DNA of 31,416 nt, from positions 1 to 31,416 of the forward strand of contig CAYRFQ010000094.1 in the NCBI GenBank assembly GCA_964423615.1, given 5' to 3'. The position numbers and the translations under genes were made by a program. Positions 8,654-17,456 of this stretch are shown here, piece by piece (positions within the stretch are counted from its first letter, which is position 1; each line of letters starts with the position of its first letter). Source of the stretch: CAYRFQ01 sp964423615. Its GTDB lineage: Bacteria > Planctomycetota > Planctomycetia > Gemmatales > Gemmataceae. The notes below the pieces were generated by a model. The model did no database searches and had not been told where the DNA came from. It saw only the letters and a program-made list of their open reading frames with translations.

Positions 8654-10054
8654 ATGTCCAGAATGAGTTTGCTTGTCCTGATGTCTGTACTGACTTGTGC
8701 CTCAACCGCCATGAGTCAACAACGCGTGTTCATCGGTGTCGGAATTGATGAATACGATGACGATAATATTTCGCCCACGCCCTACTGCGTCAGTGATGTC
8801 AAACTCCTGGCCAGAATCCTTACCGACAAAGAACGAGGTACATTCCAACGCGTCAGTCTGCTCCACAGTGAAAAAGGGAATGGCTTTGATCAACCTACCA
8901 AAGCCAACATCGAACGCGAGTTGATAGCGAACCTGCGTAACTTGAATAAACAAGACACGGTGGTCTTTTTCTTCGCCGGTCACGGCTATGTCAACGGTAA
9001 AGGACAAGGATTTTTAATTACCAAGGACACCGACCCGGCCAACCTCGAAGCTACTGCCATCTGCACGGCAAGCATCCGCCGGCTTCTGTCCGCCACCGAG
9101 GCGACCAAAGTATGCATCCTCGATTGCTGTCATGCCGGAGCCAGAGCCCTTGCTCTCCACCCCAAATTCAAGGCGGCCACGGGAAAAGAATTAGGGAGAG
9201 AATTTGCCGAGTTGAAGAATGTGTTGACCATAGCGAGTTGCGATGCGGACCAGGAGTCGCATCCTCTTCAGGTCAAGAAACAGGGGATGTTTACCTTTGT
9301 CCTCTCAGAGGCTCTGGTGAACGATGACCTCGACCAGAATTCCGATGGGTTCCTTGAAGCCGCCGAAATTTATGTCTATGTCCGCGACAAAGTTAAACAA
9401 AATGCCAAAACGTTTCTCAACAAACAACAAGTTCCAGCATTGATTACCCTGGGAAAATTGCCCGACGTCAAGTTCACAAAAGCCATCGGCGGAACCAAGC
9501 CATTTGCTTCCAACTTCGGAAAAGAACGAGGTGGGTTGGTGCCCGAAGGGTGGAAAGGGAACATGGTCGTTCAGAAGGGCGTATTGATGCCGAGCGGTGG
9601 CGGGGACAAGGCATACTCGATTCTACCTCCTCCCCAAAGAATTCGGGACGGCTTCAAACTCGACCTTGTCGTGGATTACGTCTCGGTTGGCCGTGACGGC
9701 ACCCGACCCACGGGAAAACTGAGACTCACGCTGGCCAACAAGAATGCTAACCCCTGGACCATCGAATTCCACAGGGGATATTTTTATTATTTCGACAGCA
9801 GAGGAAAAATAATCAAGAAGGACATCCAAAAATTCATACGCGGCAATCAGCAAACCACCGTGGAAATTACCGTGAAACGTATCGTGAGTAAACGTGGTGC
9901 CTCGATCACGGTGTATGTAGATGGCAGCGAAGTAGGATCTCAGCTGTTTCACAAGGGATCACTAACCGATGTCCGGTTGGATGTGTTGAATAATCGAAAC
10001 CGGACACCGGAGATTCACTCAGTCGCCGTCAATCCTCTAAAATCAGCAAAGTAA
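8654..10054 (+). CDS. Secreted caspase-family protease (peptidase C14)
   Basis: A 466-residue protein with an N-terminal signal peptide (about 1-21, ending TAMSQ). The caspase domain occupies about 24-270. It starts with FIGVGIDEYDD and has both catalytic motifs: FFFAGHGY with His110 and CILDCCHAG with Cys159. A later FTFVLSEAL and DGFLEAAEIYVYV complete the fold. Proteases of this family cut after basic or acidic residues; the specificity here is unknown. The C-terminal half (about 285-460) looks like a beta-sandwich of the LamG/DUF1080 kind (GWKGNMVVQKG, LRLTLANK, ITVYVDGSEV), likely ligand binding. AGGAG at 8640-8644 supports the ATG at 8654. It is the last gene of the operon with the pseudo-caspase and the DUF4384 anchor protein; together they could form a dead/live caspase complex outside the inner membrane. 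Confidence 0.88.
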   Translation: MSRMSLLVLMSVLTCASTAMSQQRVFIGVGIDEYDDDNISPTPYCVSDVKLLARILTDKERGTFQRVSLLHSEKGNGFDQPTKANIERELIANLRNLNKQDTVVFFFAGHGYVNGKGQGFLITKDTDPANLEATAICTASIRRLLSATEATKVCILDCCHAGARALALHPKFKAATGKELGREFAELKNVLTIASCDADQESHPLQVKKQGMFTFVLSEALVNDDLDQNSDGFLEAAEIYVYVRDKVKQNAKTFLNKQQVPALITLGKLPDVKFTKAIGGTKPFASNFGKERGGLVPEGWKGNMVVQKGVLMPSGGGDKAYSILPPPQRIRDGFKLDLVVDYVSVGRDGTRPTGKLRLTLANKNANPWTIEFHRGYFYYFDSRGKIIKKDIQKFIRGNQQTTVEITVKRIVSKRGASITVYVDGSEVGSQLFHKGSLTDVRLDVLNNRNRTPEIHSVAVNPLKSAK

Positions 10055-10114
10055 TCCACATGCCTGTCAATTCTCGACCGGGAAATCAACGGAAGGCTCG
10101 AATATGACTCTCAA

Positions 10115-10142
10115 GGTCCGGAGAGTTCCAATTCCCCGGACC
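10115..10142 (+). terminator. Weak hairpin after the caspase operon
   Basis: A 7-bp perfect stem, GGTCCGG (10115-10121) with CCGGACC (10136-10142), and a 14-base loop, located 60 bp after the caspase stop codon. No T-tract follows, so intrinsic termination is uncertain. Confidence 0.3.
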
Positions 10143-10273
10143 GTTACTTGCCTCCGAAAACGTAGACAAAAACGAACAGAATCCTGACCGATATCGATAT
10201 AACCTGATCTGTTACCACAACGCCGTGGTGATGCTTGCGAGTGTCGCGGTGTTGAAGCTTTTACTCTGGCAAG

Positions 10274-10508
10274 GGGTCCATTTCCAAAAAGGGGTAATTT
10301 TGGCGACGCACAAGCTGTTGATTTACAGTGACTTATGGAATTTTGCCATCCTTAATGGATTTCCATTCAAACATTTTGGTCATGCCAAATACAGGTACAT
10401 AGTTCCAATTTGAGGTTTTAGACGATTATTCCCAGGGTTTTCTGGGGATTCCGGCTGAACAAGTTCGTTTCAAATTGCAGAATTTTACCCCTTTTTGGAA
10501 ATGGACCC
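10274..10508. repeat. MITE-like element with perfect 24-bp terminal inverted repeats
   Basis: Positions 10274-10297 and 10485-10508 are exact reverse complements over 24 bases; each inward copy starts GGGTCCATTTCC and ends GGGGTAA. They enclose 187 bp with no plausible gene. The compact size (235 bp) and the perfect ends suggest a non-autonomous mobile element moved by a transposase encoded elsewhere. No target duplication is obvious. The only transposase in this window is IS630-type, and its own ends cannot be seen for comparison. Confidence 0.55.
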
Positions 10509-10867
10509 TTTTGGATGTCGGTAACTGACGAGAGCATCCGACATGATCCAGTTTAAAAGAATGTTTGTGTTTTGTATTTAACCGTTTTAACGATAATAAT
10601 ATCCAGAACGCCGAGATGCCAAAAAACGCGTCGGTGTGGTCGACCGCTGAAGTTAGAGACATGTTCACACTCGCGGTCGACTAGACTGACTGCAGTGCGA
10701 ATTGAAGTCAATGAGACGCACAAGAGGGGCACTCCTCAACTTTCCAATTTCCGACCACATCACGCCTTTGAATTTTAGTTCGTTCGATTTCAAAGTATCC
10801 AGATTTTGCTTTCCGATCCTCGACAAGCCCGCTGGCGCAATTGTTCTGTCCGCGGAAGGAAGTAACC
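10509..10867. other. Non-coding stretch with a 9-bp inverted repeat
   Basis: No gene is seen. A 9-bp inverted repeat, GTCGACCGC (10639-10647) and GCGGTCGAC (10673-10681), is separated by 25 bases; it could be an operator or a decayed hairpin. GGAAGGAAG at about 10854-10862 precedes the ATG of the kinase pseudogene at 10868 and appears to be its surviving ribosome binding site. Confidence 0.4.
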
Positions 10868-11718
10868 ATGACTGCCGACTTTCTCAACCGAGTCGACCAA
10901 GTCTATCAACACTGTTTAGCTTTACCTGCGGAGAAGCCAGCGTTTTTCCTCAAACAGCTGCATTCGTGGGCTCCGGAACTGGACCACAGAAGTCGAGCGA
11001 AGACTCCAACAGGCCGAACCGGAAGGACCAGTGACGGTCGATTTCAAATCTCCGAAGCGGTCCAGGAGTGTCTTGACTGTCGATTCGGAGGTCTCTTCCT
11101 TACTTGTCCAACCGGAGAGTTCCAAGACACCATCGGCAAGGCAACGAAAGGAAGAGCTGCCTGAAAGTGCAAGACGGTATGTCTTGGGAACCCGAATTGC
11201 CGAGGGTGGGATGGGAACTGTCTGCCGGGTGCGTGATCTGCAGTTCTACCAGACCCTTGCGGTGATGGTCATGTTGCCCAATCCGACTACGTTCGTGGAA
11301 TCATTCACAGGGACTCGAAGCCTTCGAACGTGATGGTTGGAACGCTCGGGAAAGTTCAGGTCATGGATTGAGAATTGGCCAAGTTTCTCTCAGAGTTGAT
11401 TGGCTAAAGCGAAACTGAGATTGTCGAACCGGGGACGGCGGATTCGTCGAAGCGTGGAGACTTTCTTAGACTCTAGGAGACGGGAGAAATCTTGGGGACT
11501 CCGGTGGACATGACTCTCGAGCAAGTACTATGGGAAATTAACACGCTTGACTTGCGAGCCGACATATTCGGAAAGGGAGAAATCCTGTGCGAGATTCTAA
11601 CGGGGACACCGGCCTTCTTGGGACACTCCACCAGAGCGATGGTTCAGCAGGCGGCGGAAGGAAATCTCCAGGATGCATTCTTGCGTCTTGACCAGTGTGA
11701 TGTCGATGGCCAGAATCT
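10868..11718 (+). pseudogene. Decayed Ser/Thr protein kinase gene
   Basis: The remains of a third Hanks-type kinase. From the ATG at 10868 the first frame reads DFLNRVDQVYQHCLALPAEK, the same N-terminal helical module as in the two intact kinases. In another frame (about 11031-11290) follows a linker and the glycine loop YVLGTRIAEGGMGTVCRV with strands to MVMLP. The frame then changes and jumps straight to GIIHRDSKPSNVMVG (about 11297-11341), so about 100 or more residues of the N-lobe and helix E region are deleted. The DFG-like position carries an in-frame TGA (MD-stop-ELAK, from a probable Trp codon). A later stretch (11492 onward) reads LGTPVDMTLEQ, then ADIFGKGEILCEILTG, matching the APE and F-helix region. 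Homology fades near 11700, where the oppositely oriented P450 gene ends. No function is expected. Confidence 0.85.
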
Positions 11719-13065
11719 TCACTTTTGTTGGCGAACTTGAACACCGACATGCAATCCATATTTCGGTCGCAATGTTATGGAAGGCCACGGTAGGACTGCT
11801 TTGTTTCCGGATAAAACAAGCCGGTATCTTCTTAACAACGTAGCCAAGACAATCATTGATTCCATCCCGGCAAAATGTTGACCTATACACCTCCGGGGGC
11901 CGGCACCAAACGGAAAGAATGCTCGGTCTGGCAACCCTCGTGGTCCATTCCTCCATCGCTGGGGAAGAAATTCGTTTGGATTATCAAAGAACCGTGGATC
12001 GCGGTGCGTCGCCCACTGAGACATGAGGATAACACACCGGGCAGGTAAACGGAAACCTCCTAGGGCAACTTCATGGCGCGCAGTCCGACCAATTGTGTAA
12101 GCGGCAGGATAAAGTCGCATGGCCTCCATTAGCACTTGCTCCGTCCAAGTGAGTTGTTGCAATTCATCCGCCGATGGTATTTCCCCACGAACGACCGATT
12201 GGATTTCGTCTACCACTTGTTCCTGGACTTCTTCATGCTTGGCCAAGAGAAAAAGAGTCCAGGTGATTGTGTTGGCGGTAGTTTCGTGTCCAGCCACCAA
12301 CATGGTGATAAGTTCGTCACGAATTTGTTCGCCAGACATACCGGATGGATCTTCTACACTGTGGGCGGCAAGCAATCGGGTTAACAAATCATCTTGTTGG
12401 CCTGGGTGGTTTCTGCGGTCAGCAATAATGCGATCAATCAGTTCGTGTAGCCTGCTTCGATCTCTGTGGAGTTTCCAATTCCACGGTGTTGGCAGCCAGT
12501 ACGGTAAGTCAATTTTCGTTTCCAGGCGAAACTTGAAATCGGCCAAAATAGTCAGGCATGCCTGTTCCACAATTTCTGCTTCATCCGACAAATCCATTCC
12601 GAACAACACTTGAGACATTATCTGCATAGTCACGTGCATCATATCGTTGTGCACATTCCGACACTCGCCTTCTTGCCAACTATCGAGAAATCTCTCAGTT
12701 ATCTTAGCCGCCGTATTTGTATAATTGCCAAGTCGCTGCTTTTGGAACATCGGTTGGATGAGTCGCCGTTGTCGCAACCAGGATTTGCCGTCATTAGTAA
12801 GCAGGCCATTCCCAAGCGGGAAACGCAAAAAGTTATTGAAATATGCAGGCCCGTAGGAGTTATTGTCGCTAACGAGTACCTGGTGGATCAGGTCCGGATG
12901 ATTGACAACCACGTGAGCAGCCATACCCAGATGCATCGACCATATGTCTTGGTATTGCAGACTGTTTTTGGTGAAAAAGGCGAGCATGTCGCGACGAAAG
13001 TCATGCAAGGAACCTAACAGCCAATAACCGGATGGACCGGGCGGTAAGGTGGATATTTTCGCCAT
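11719..13065 (-). CDS. Cytochrome P450
   Basis: A 448-residue heme monooxygenase, full length for the family. Visible landmarks: proline-rich start LPPGPSGYWLLG (7-18), I-helix oxygen-binding motif AGHETT (258-263), K-helix ExxR (Glu314, Arg317), and heme loop FPFGAGPRRCIG (384-395) with Cys393 as the heme ligand. No membrane anchor is obvious, so it is likely soluble. The sequence style resembles CYP4/CYP102-like fatty-acid or terpenoid hydroxylases, but the substrate cannot be read from sequence. No ferredoxin or reductase gene is nearby, so electrons must come from a partner encoded elsewhere. The start ATG lies 23 bp after the stop of the kinase-ATPase gene on the same strand, so it is very likely the last gene of that operon. 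The 3' end abuts the kinase pseudogene. Confidence 0.95.
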   Translation of the reverse strand: MAKISTLPPGPSGYWLLGSLHDFRRDMLAFFTKNSLQYQDIWSMHLGMAAHVVVNHPDLIHQVLVSDNNSYGPAYFNNFLRFPLGNGLLTNDGKSWLRQRRLIQPMFQKQRLGNYTNTAAKITERFLDSWQEGECRNVHNDMMHVTMQIMSQVLFGMDLSDEAEIVEQACLTILADFKFRLETKIDLPYWLPTPWNWKLHRDRSRLHELIDRIIADRRNHPGQQDDLLTRLLAAHSVEDPSGMSGEQIRDELITMLVAGHETTANTITWTLFLLAKHEEVQEQVVDEIQSVVRGEIPSADELQQLTWTEQVLMEAMRLYPAAYTIGRTARHEVALGGFRLPARCVILMSQWATHRDPRFFDNPNEFLPQRWRNGPRGLPDRAFFPFGAGPRRCIGQHFAGMESMIVLATLLRRYRLVLSGNKAVLPWPSITLRPKYGLHVGVQVRQQK

Positions 13066-13088
13066 GTGAAGTACCCAGATTCGAGTTA

Positions 13089-16000
13089 TTAAGTCTCCAT
13101 CGAAGTTGAGAGGTACGTAGAGCGATTCATCTCAGTCGCTATAATTCGTGCGCGTTCGGCCAGAGATGCTTCGGCAGTTTCGATTTGTTGATTGGCTTCC
13201 GGGAGTCCTGACCGCTTTGCCACGATACCCCGTAAGTAAAGCGATTCCGCATGCTCGTACTTGGCCTTCTGCGTGAGCGTCAAGGCACAGCTTTGCTCCG
13301 ACAGTTGAAGCGCTTTTCGTAATTGTCCCCTGGACAAGTAAGCGTACCCCAGTTCCCGGAGTACATGCGGTTGGTAAATGGGCCACAACCGAATGAACCT
13401 TGACCCCCATTTCGCCAGCCGAAAGGCCCGTCGCCGAAGCAATTGACATTGATGATTGTCATTGCCAACCAGGTCATTGGCCCTTAGTCGAAGAGCGGTC
13501 ATCAAACTGGGAAGTGCAGCCATTCCCAAGGATGTATAATTGTGATTTGTCTTGATTAATTGAAAGGCCTGTTCGCAGACTTCCAAAGCCTCTTTGCTGC
13601 GTCCATGGAAAGTGTGCCAGTGCGCTTCCCCCAACAACAACAAGACGGTTGCCTGATCCCATTCCGGCAGGGCACGAAAGCAACTGCGCAAGTCGGAAAA
13701 TGGCAAATTTCCACAAGCCGATACAGCCCAATATGCGAGGCCAAAGTGGCAAGAAGTATCATCACCTCGATGCACCCCCTCGAAGAACGTTTTCCGAGCG
13801 ACGTCGATCACCAGCGCGTTGTTGCCCAGTTTTTCGTTGGAAATAAACCAATGCACCAAGCTTGAATAACTGTCCCAATAAGTCCCCGTCTTACGGTATA
13901 AATCGAGTGACTGCTCCAGAAACGTAACCGCTGTCTCATGGCCCCCCCTATATGTCTGAATTGCACCTTGATAGCAAAGAATTAATGCCCGGAGTGATAG
14001 ATTATCCACGCCAGAACTGAGTTCTTTGGAACGGTTCAAATATTTCAGAGCGGTAGCATCCAACCCTAAATGATTTAGGCCTACAGCAAACGAAACGTTG
14101 CCGACAGCCTGTATCGCCGGATCGGGGTGGTGATTGGAAAATCGCAACAAATTGACAACGCCCCACATGGCTTTGAAATAATTGTCAAAAAAGTATATCA
14201 ATTTTAGTCGAATCAACAATGGGCCGATCCGCTCCTCTCGCTCATCCAGAACCCGTTCCGAGGTTCGCTTTGGAAATAAAGCATTGTAGAAATAAACGCC
14301 CCATTCGCGGGCGATTCCCCAAACCCAACCAAGCGTGGATTTGGGAATGTAGTGACCAAGGCGGCGCAACGACGATTCCCGCAAGGCCATGCTTGTTTTG
14401 ACCTGCCCCATTCGAAGAGCAAGTTCGCTTTGCAGGCCCTCGATAGTTGCCAGAGTGATTGGATCTTTGGCAAGGGGAGTAGCCTCTTCCAGCTTCCCTT
14501 TTGCTTCCACGAAATGTCCAAGAAACAACAAGCATTCGCCGTAATTGACCAGAATGTTACATCGAATTGTCTCCGGGGTGTTGGGAGCGTTATTCGCGGC
14601 TATGCGAAACTGTTTGGCAGCCACATCCAGGGCATATTGTCGAACCGCTTGCTTTCCTCCCAGAACCGCATACTTCCAGGCCCTGGTACGTTCACCGGCA
14701 GCATTGAAATGGTAGGACAGGTCATAGATTCTTGGGTTGGTAAAGTCGGATTCAGGAAACTCGCCTCGTTCCATGGCTTGGCTCAAATCTTCGGGAATGC
14801 CGCCTACCCTCCGGACAATTGTTTCCGCAAGATCACGATGGAGGTCTTGGCGATCGCTCGTGGCGAGATTGTCAAGCACCGTCTCGCGAATGCGGTCGTG
14901 ATACGTATCGATCAGTTGTCTACTGTCGTTACCGATCATGCGGACAATGCGTTCGTTTCGCATTCGAGTAAGGGTAGCAGCGGGAAACCCGTCAAGACCT
15001 GTCGCCTGAGCAAGTTCCTCTGCGGACATAGTCTGTCCCGAGACGGCTAATATATCGAGTAACGGTTGGGCTTCGGGGGGTAACCTGCCTAACTTTCTCG
15101 CCAACATTTCATCCATTTCCATCGCTTCAAACGAATCCGTTTCCGGATCAAAACAACCAATGAGTTCAGTTAGCAGAAACGGATTTCCACCTGTCTGGGC
15201 ATGAAATTGCAACGTGCGCCGACGAATCAAATCACTGTCTTGGTGCAGCATTCCAATCATCAACTGCGTGCATTCTTCAAGACCCAATGGGGCTACCGAG
15301 ACATCACGTTGGTTCAGATCAAGTCCGTGCTGTTGCTTTAACGACTGCCATTCGTGTAAGAACGGGCTCTTCTCTGCTTCATCACTTCGGTATGTTCCGA
15401 TAAAAAAGATCTTGGGAGCCGTGGGTGGTCGAAGCACTTCAAACAAGACATCGGCACTGTCAGCATCGCCCCATTGCAGGTCATCGACAAACAGAATTAA
15501 CGGCCTCGTTCGGCTTAGCCGATACAACAATTCGCGAAATGCCGAAAATGCCCGATGGCGGATTTGCTGGTCATCGAGTCCGGAGAGGTTTGTCTTTGGA
15601 ATTGTTGAAATGGCCGGGACTCGCTCCATCACCGGAAACACTTGTCTCAAGAAATACGAATCGTCAGGGAGGAGACATTCTACTTCCGGAACAGACAAAC
15701 TTTGCATAAACGCGGACAAGGCATCAATGAGGCTATCCAGTGCCTTGAACGGTACGGATTCACGGTCGTAGCAGCGACCGGACAAGATAACCAGGTTCTC
15801 GCTGTTCCGCAACGGCTCCAAAAACTGTTCCGCCAGCGTTGTTTTCCCTTCACCGGAACGACCGTGAATAAAAAGCGGGATTGGAGACTGGTCCTGTGTG
15901 AACGAGGCATAGGCCGATTGAAGCGTTGCCAGTTGTGGCTCACGCCCCACCAACGCTTGGGAACTGGGGCCTGACCCCGGTTCTATGGGCACTTGATGTG

Positions 16001-17426
16001 TGGTGATCGTGTTGGCAATGGCCAGGGCATCCGGACGCCGTTCCGGATCTCGGGCCAAGAGGTCCATACACAGGTCCGCCAGATCAACTGGTATCCTGTC
16101 ATCCTGAGGGAGTGATGGTGGGTCAAGACGTTGCTTCCCATGCAACACCTCCGACAGAGAACCGGCAAAGGGCGCATCGCCAGTCAAAGCCTCGTAGAGC
16201 ATGACGCCGACTGCATACCAGTCACTAGCTGCAGTGATACGTTGACCACCTACCTGCTCTGGTGCCATGTACCGGGGGGTTCCAACGATGCCGATATTTT
16301 GGCTTGCTCCTCCTTCCTCGAATCCAAGCACGAGACCAAAATCAAGAATGACCACATGGCCGTTCGGTAACACCATGACGTTGCTTGGTTTCAGATCACG
16401 GTGGACAATATTGCGGCCGTGCAACGCCATCACTCCCGCGATCAATTGGGCGAGCGAAGAACGTAATCTTGCTTCGTTGACATCACCTGCCGGTCGCACG
16501 TAGGAAAGAAAATCCTCGCCTCCTAACAAGTCCATGGTGAAAAACCAGTGCCCACCGTCGGCTTCCAACGTGTGTAGTCCAATGAGATTGGGATGATTGG
16601 TGTCCGCCAGAGCGCGGAATTCTCGCTTGAACAGGTGAAGTGCATTTCCGTCGACATGGGGCAGCGTTTTGAGTGCCACTTCATTTCCTTGCAACTGATG
16701 GCGAGCCCGATAAACCACGCCCATGCCACCGCGACCGAGTTCATCAAGTAATAAATAATCACCGAGGTGCCTGGCGGATAACTTTGAGGAACTTTTCGGT
16801 TGTTTCGACTCTCCAGGGGTGGCCAGGGATTGATACAAGAAGACATTTCGAATAAGCTCGGCATAGTTCGGATACCGTTTGGCATAATCCTCGAGTTGCG
16901 GCACCTCGCCAAACGCTTGACGATTTTGAATGTCAATGGCAAGCAAGTTGCGCAGTAATTGTGGCATTGCTTCCGAACTCACCTGGCTTAGATAAGAATC
17001 CAAAGATGGTGGCCCTGTCTGCCAATCCACTGTCTGGTTGTTGGATTGTCTACTCCAGGCTGCGGAGAATTCCTGACATAGTGAGTTTATTTGATCAAAC
17101 GAATTGATCGGAAGATTGGACTGCATCCAAGAGAGGGTGTTTTCCAAGGCAGGCTTAGATTGATTCTGGGCTGAGATGTCATCTTGTGGGTAAGTCGATT
17201 CCTGGTGATGTTCGTCCGAAGCAGTCTGTGATTTCTTGAGCAAGCCTAACGGCGCATTTGATCCCAGCAAGTCTGTGCTGTCGTGTTGTTCGAGCAGTTC
17301 GCAAACGGCTGCATACACCTCCACATTTCCCTGTTGCAGGTTGTTGAGGAACTTCTCTTGTTCCTCACCTTCCAATTGAGTGGCTTCGCTGAACGCGGAC
17401 CAAATTTGGGCTTTGAGATCGCTCAT
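13089..17426 (-). CDS. Ser/Thr kinase fused to STAND ATPase and TPR-like repeats
   Basis: A 1445-residue signalling protein. Residues 1-50 and about 140-200 repeat the N-terminal helical modules of the other kinase (LEDYAKRYPNYAELIR resembles its EYIRRFPSLKAELIR). The kinase domain is about 223-475: glycine loop GRGGMGVVY (231-239), Lys253, HRD 342-344, DFG 362-364 and APE 388-390, all intact. An AAA_16/STAND-type NTPase follows from about 492 (LVGREPQL): Walker A GRSGEGKTT (522-530), Walker B LILFVDDLQW (643-652) and the downstream TGGNPFLLTEL motif. A winged-helix-like region precedes a long TPR-like helical array (about 890-1430). There is no membrane segment. The architecture recalls the PknK class of soluble kinases, where the ATPase and TPR parts sense signals. 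It lies 30 bp after the ECF sigma gene and 23 bp before the P450 gene, forming one operon. Confidence 0.93.
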   Translation of the reverse strand: MSDLKAQIWSAFSEATQLEGEEQEKFLNNLQQGNVEVYAAVCELLEQHDSTDLLGSNAPLGLLKKSQTASDEHHQESTYPQDDISAQNQSKPALENTLSWMQSNLPINSFDQINSLCQEFSAAWSRQSNNQTVDWQTGPPSLDSYLSQVSSEAMPQLLRNLLAIDIQNRQAFGEVPQLEDYAKRYPNYAELIRNVFLYQSLATPGESKQPKSSSKLSARHLGDYLLLDELGRGGMGVVYRARHQLQGNEVALKTLPHVDGNALHLFKREFRALADTNHPNLIGLHTLEADGGHWFFTMDLLGGEDFLSYVRPAGDVNEARLRSSLAQLIAGVMALHGRNIVHRDLKPSNVMVLPNGHVVILDFGLVLGFEEGGASQNIGIVGTPRYMAPEQVGGQRITAASDWYAVGVMLYEALTGDAPFAGSLSEVLHGKQRLDPPSLPQDDRIPVDLADLCMDLLARDPERRPDALAIANTITTHQVPIEPGSGPSSQALVGREPQLATLQSAYASFTQDQSPIPLFIHGRSGEGKTTLAEQFLEPLRNSENLVILSGRCYDRESVPFKALDSLIDALSAFMQSLSVPEVECLLPDDSYFLRQVFPVMERVPAISTIPKTNLSGLDDQQIRHRAFSAFRELLYRLSRTRPLILFVDDLQWGDADSADVLFEVLRPPTAPKIFFIGTYRSDEAEKSPFLHEWQSLKQQHGLDLNQRDVSVAPLGLEECTQLMIGMLHQDSDLIRRRTLQFHAQTGGNPFLLTELIGCFDPETDSFEAMEMDEMLARKLGRLPPEAQPLLDILAVSGQTMSAEELAQATGLDGFPAATLTRMRNERIVRMIGNDSRQLIDTYHDRIRETVLDNLATSDRQDLHRDLAETIVRRVGGIPEDLSQAMERGEFPESDFTNPRIYDLSYHFNAAGERTRAWKYAVLGGKQAVRQYALDVAAKQFRIAANNAPNTPETIRCNILVNYGECLLFLGHFVEAKGKLEEATPLAKDPITLATIEGLQSELALRMGQVKTSMALRESSLRRLGHYIPKSTLGWVWGIAREWGVYFYNALFPKRTSERVLDEREERIGPLLIRLKLIYFFDNYFKAMWGVVNLLRFSNHHPDPAIQAVGNVSFAVGLNHLGLDATALKYLNRSKELSSGVDNLSLRALILCYQGAIQTYRGGHETAVTFLEQSLDLYRKTGTYWDSYSSLVHWFISNEKLGNNALVIDVARKTFFEGVHRGDDTSCHFGLAYWAVSACGNLPFSDLRSCFRALPEWDQATVLLLLGEAHWHTFHGRSKEALEVCEQAFQLIKTNHNYTSLGMAALPSLMTALRLRANDLVGNDNHQCQLLRRRAFRLAKWGSRFIRLWPIYQPHVLRELGYAYLSRGQLRKALQLSEQSCALTLTQKAKYEHAESLYLRGIVAKRSGLPEANQQIETAEASLAERARIIATEMNRSTYLSTSMET

Positions 17427-17456
17427 CCGACTGGGGTCCCGTATGATTTTCGTGAT

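Noticed and set aside
10225..10413. 62-codon open frame overlapping the inverted-repeat element
   Set aside because: It crosses one end of the MITE-like element and has no ribosome site or motifs.
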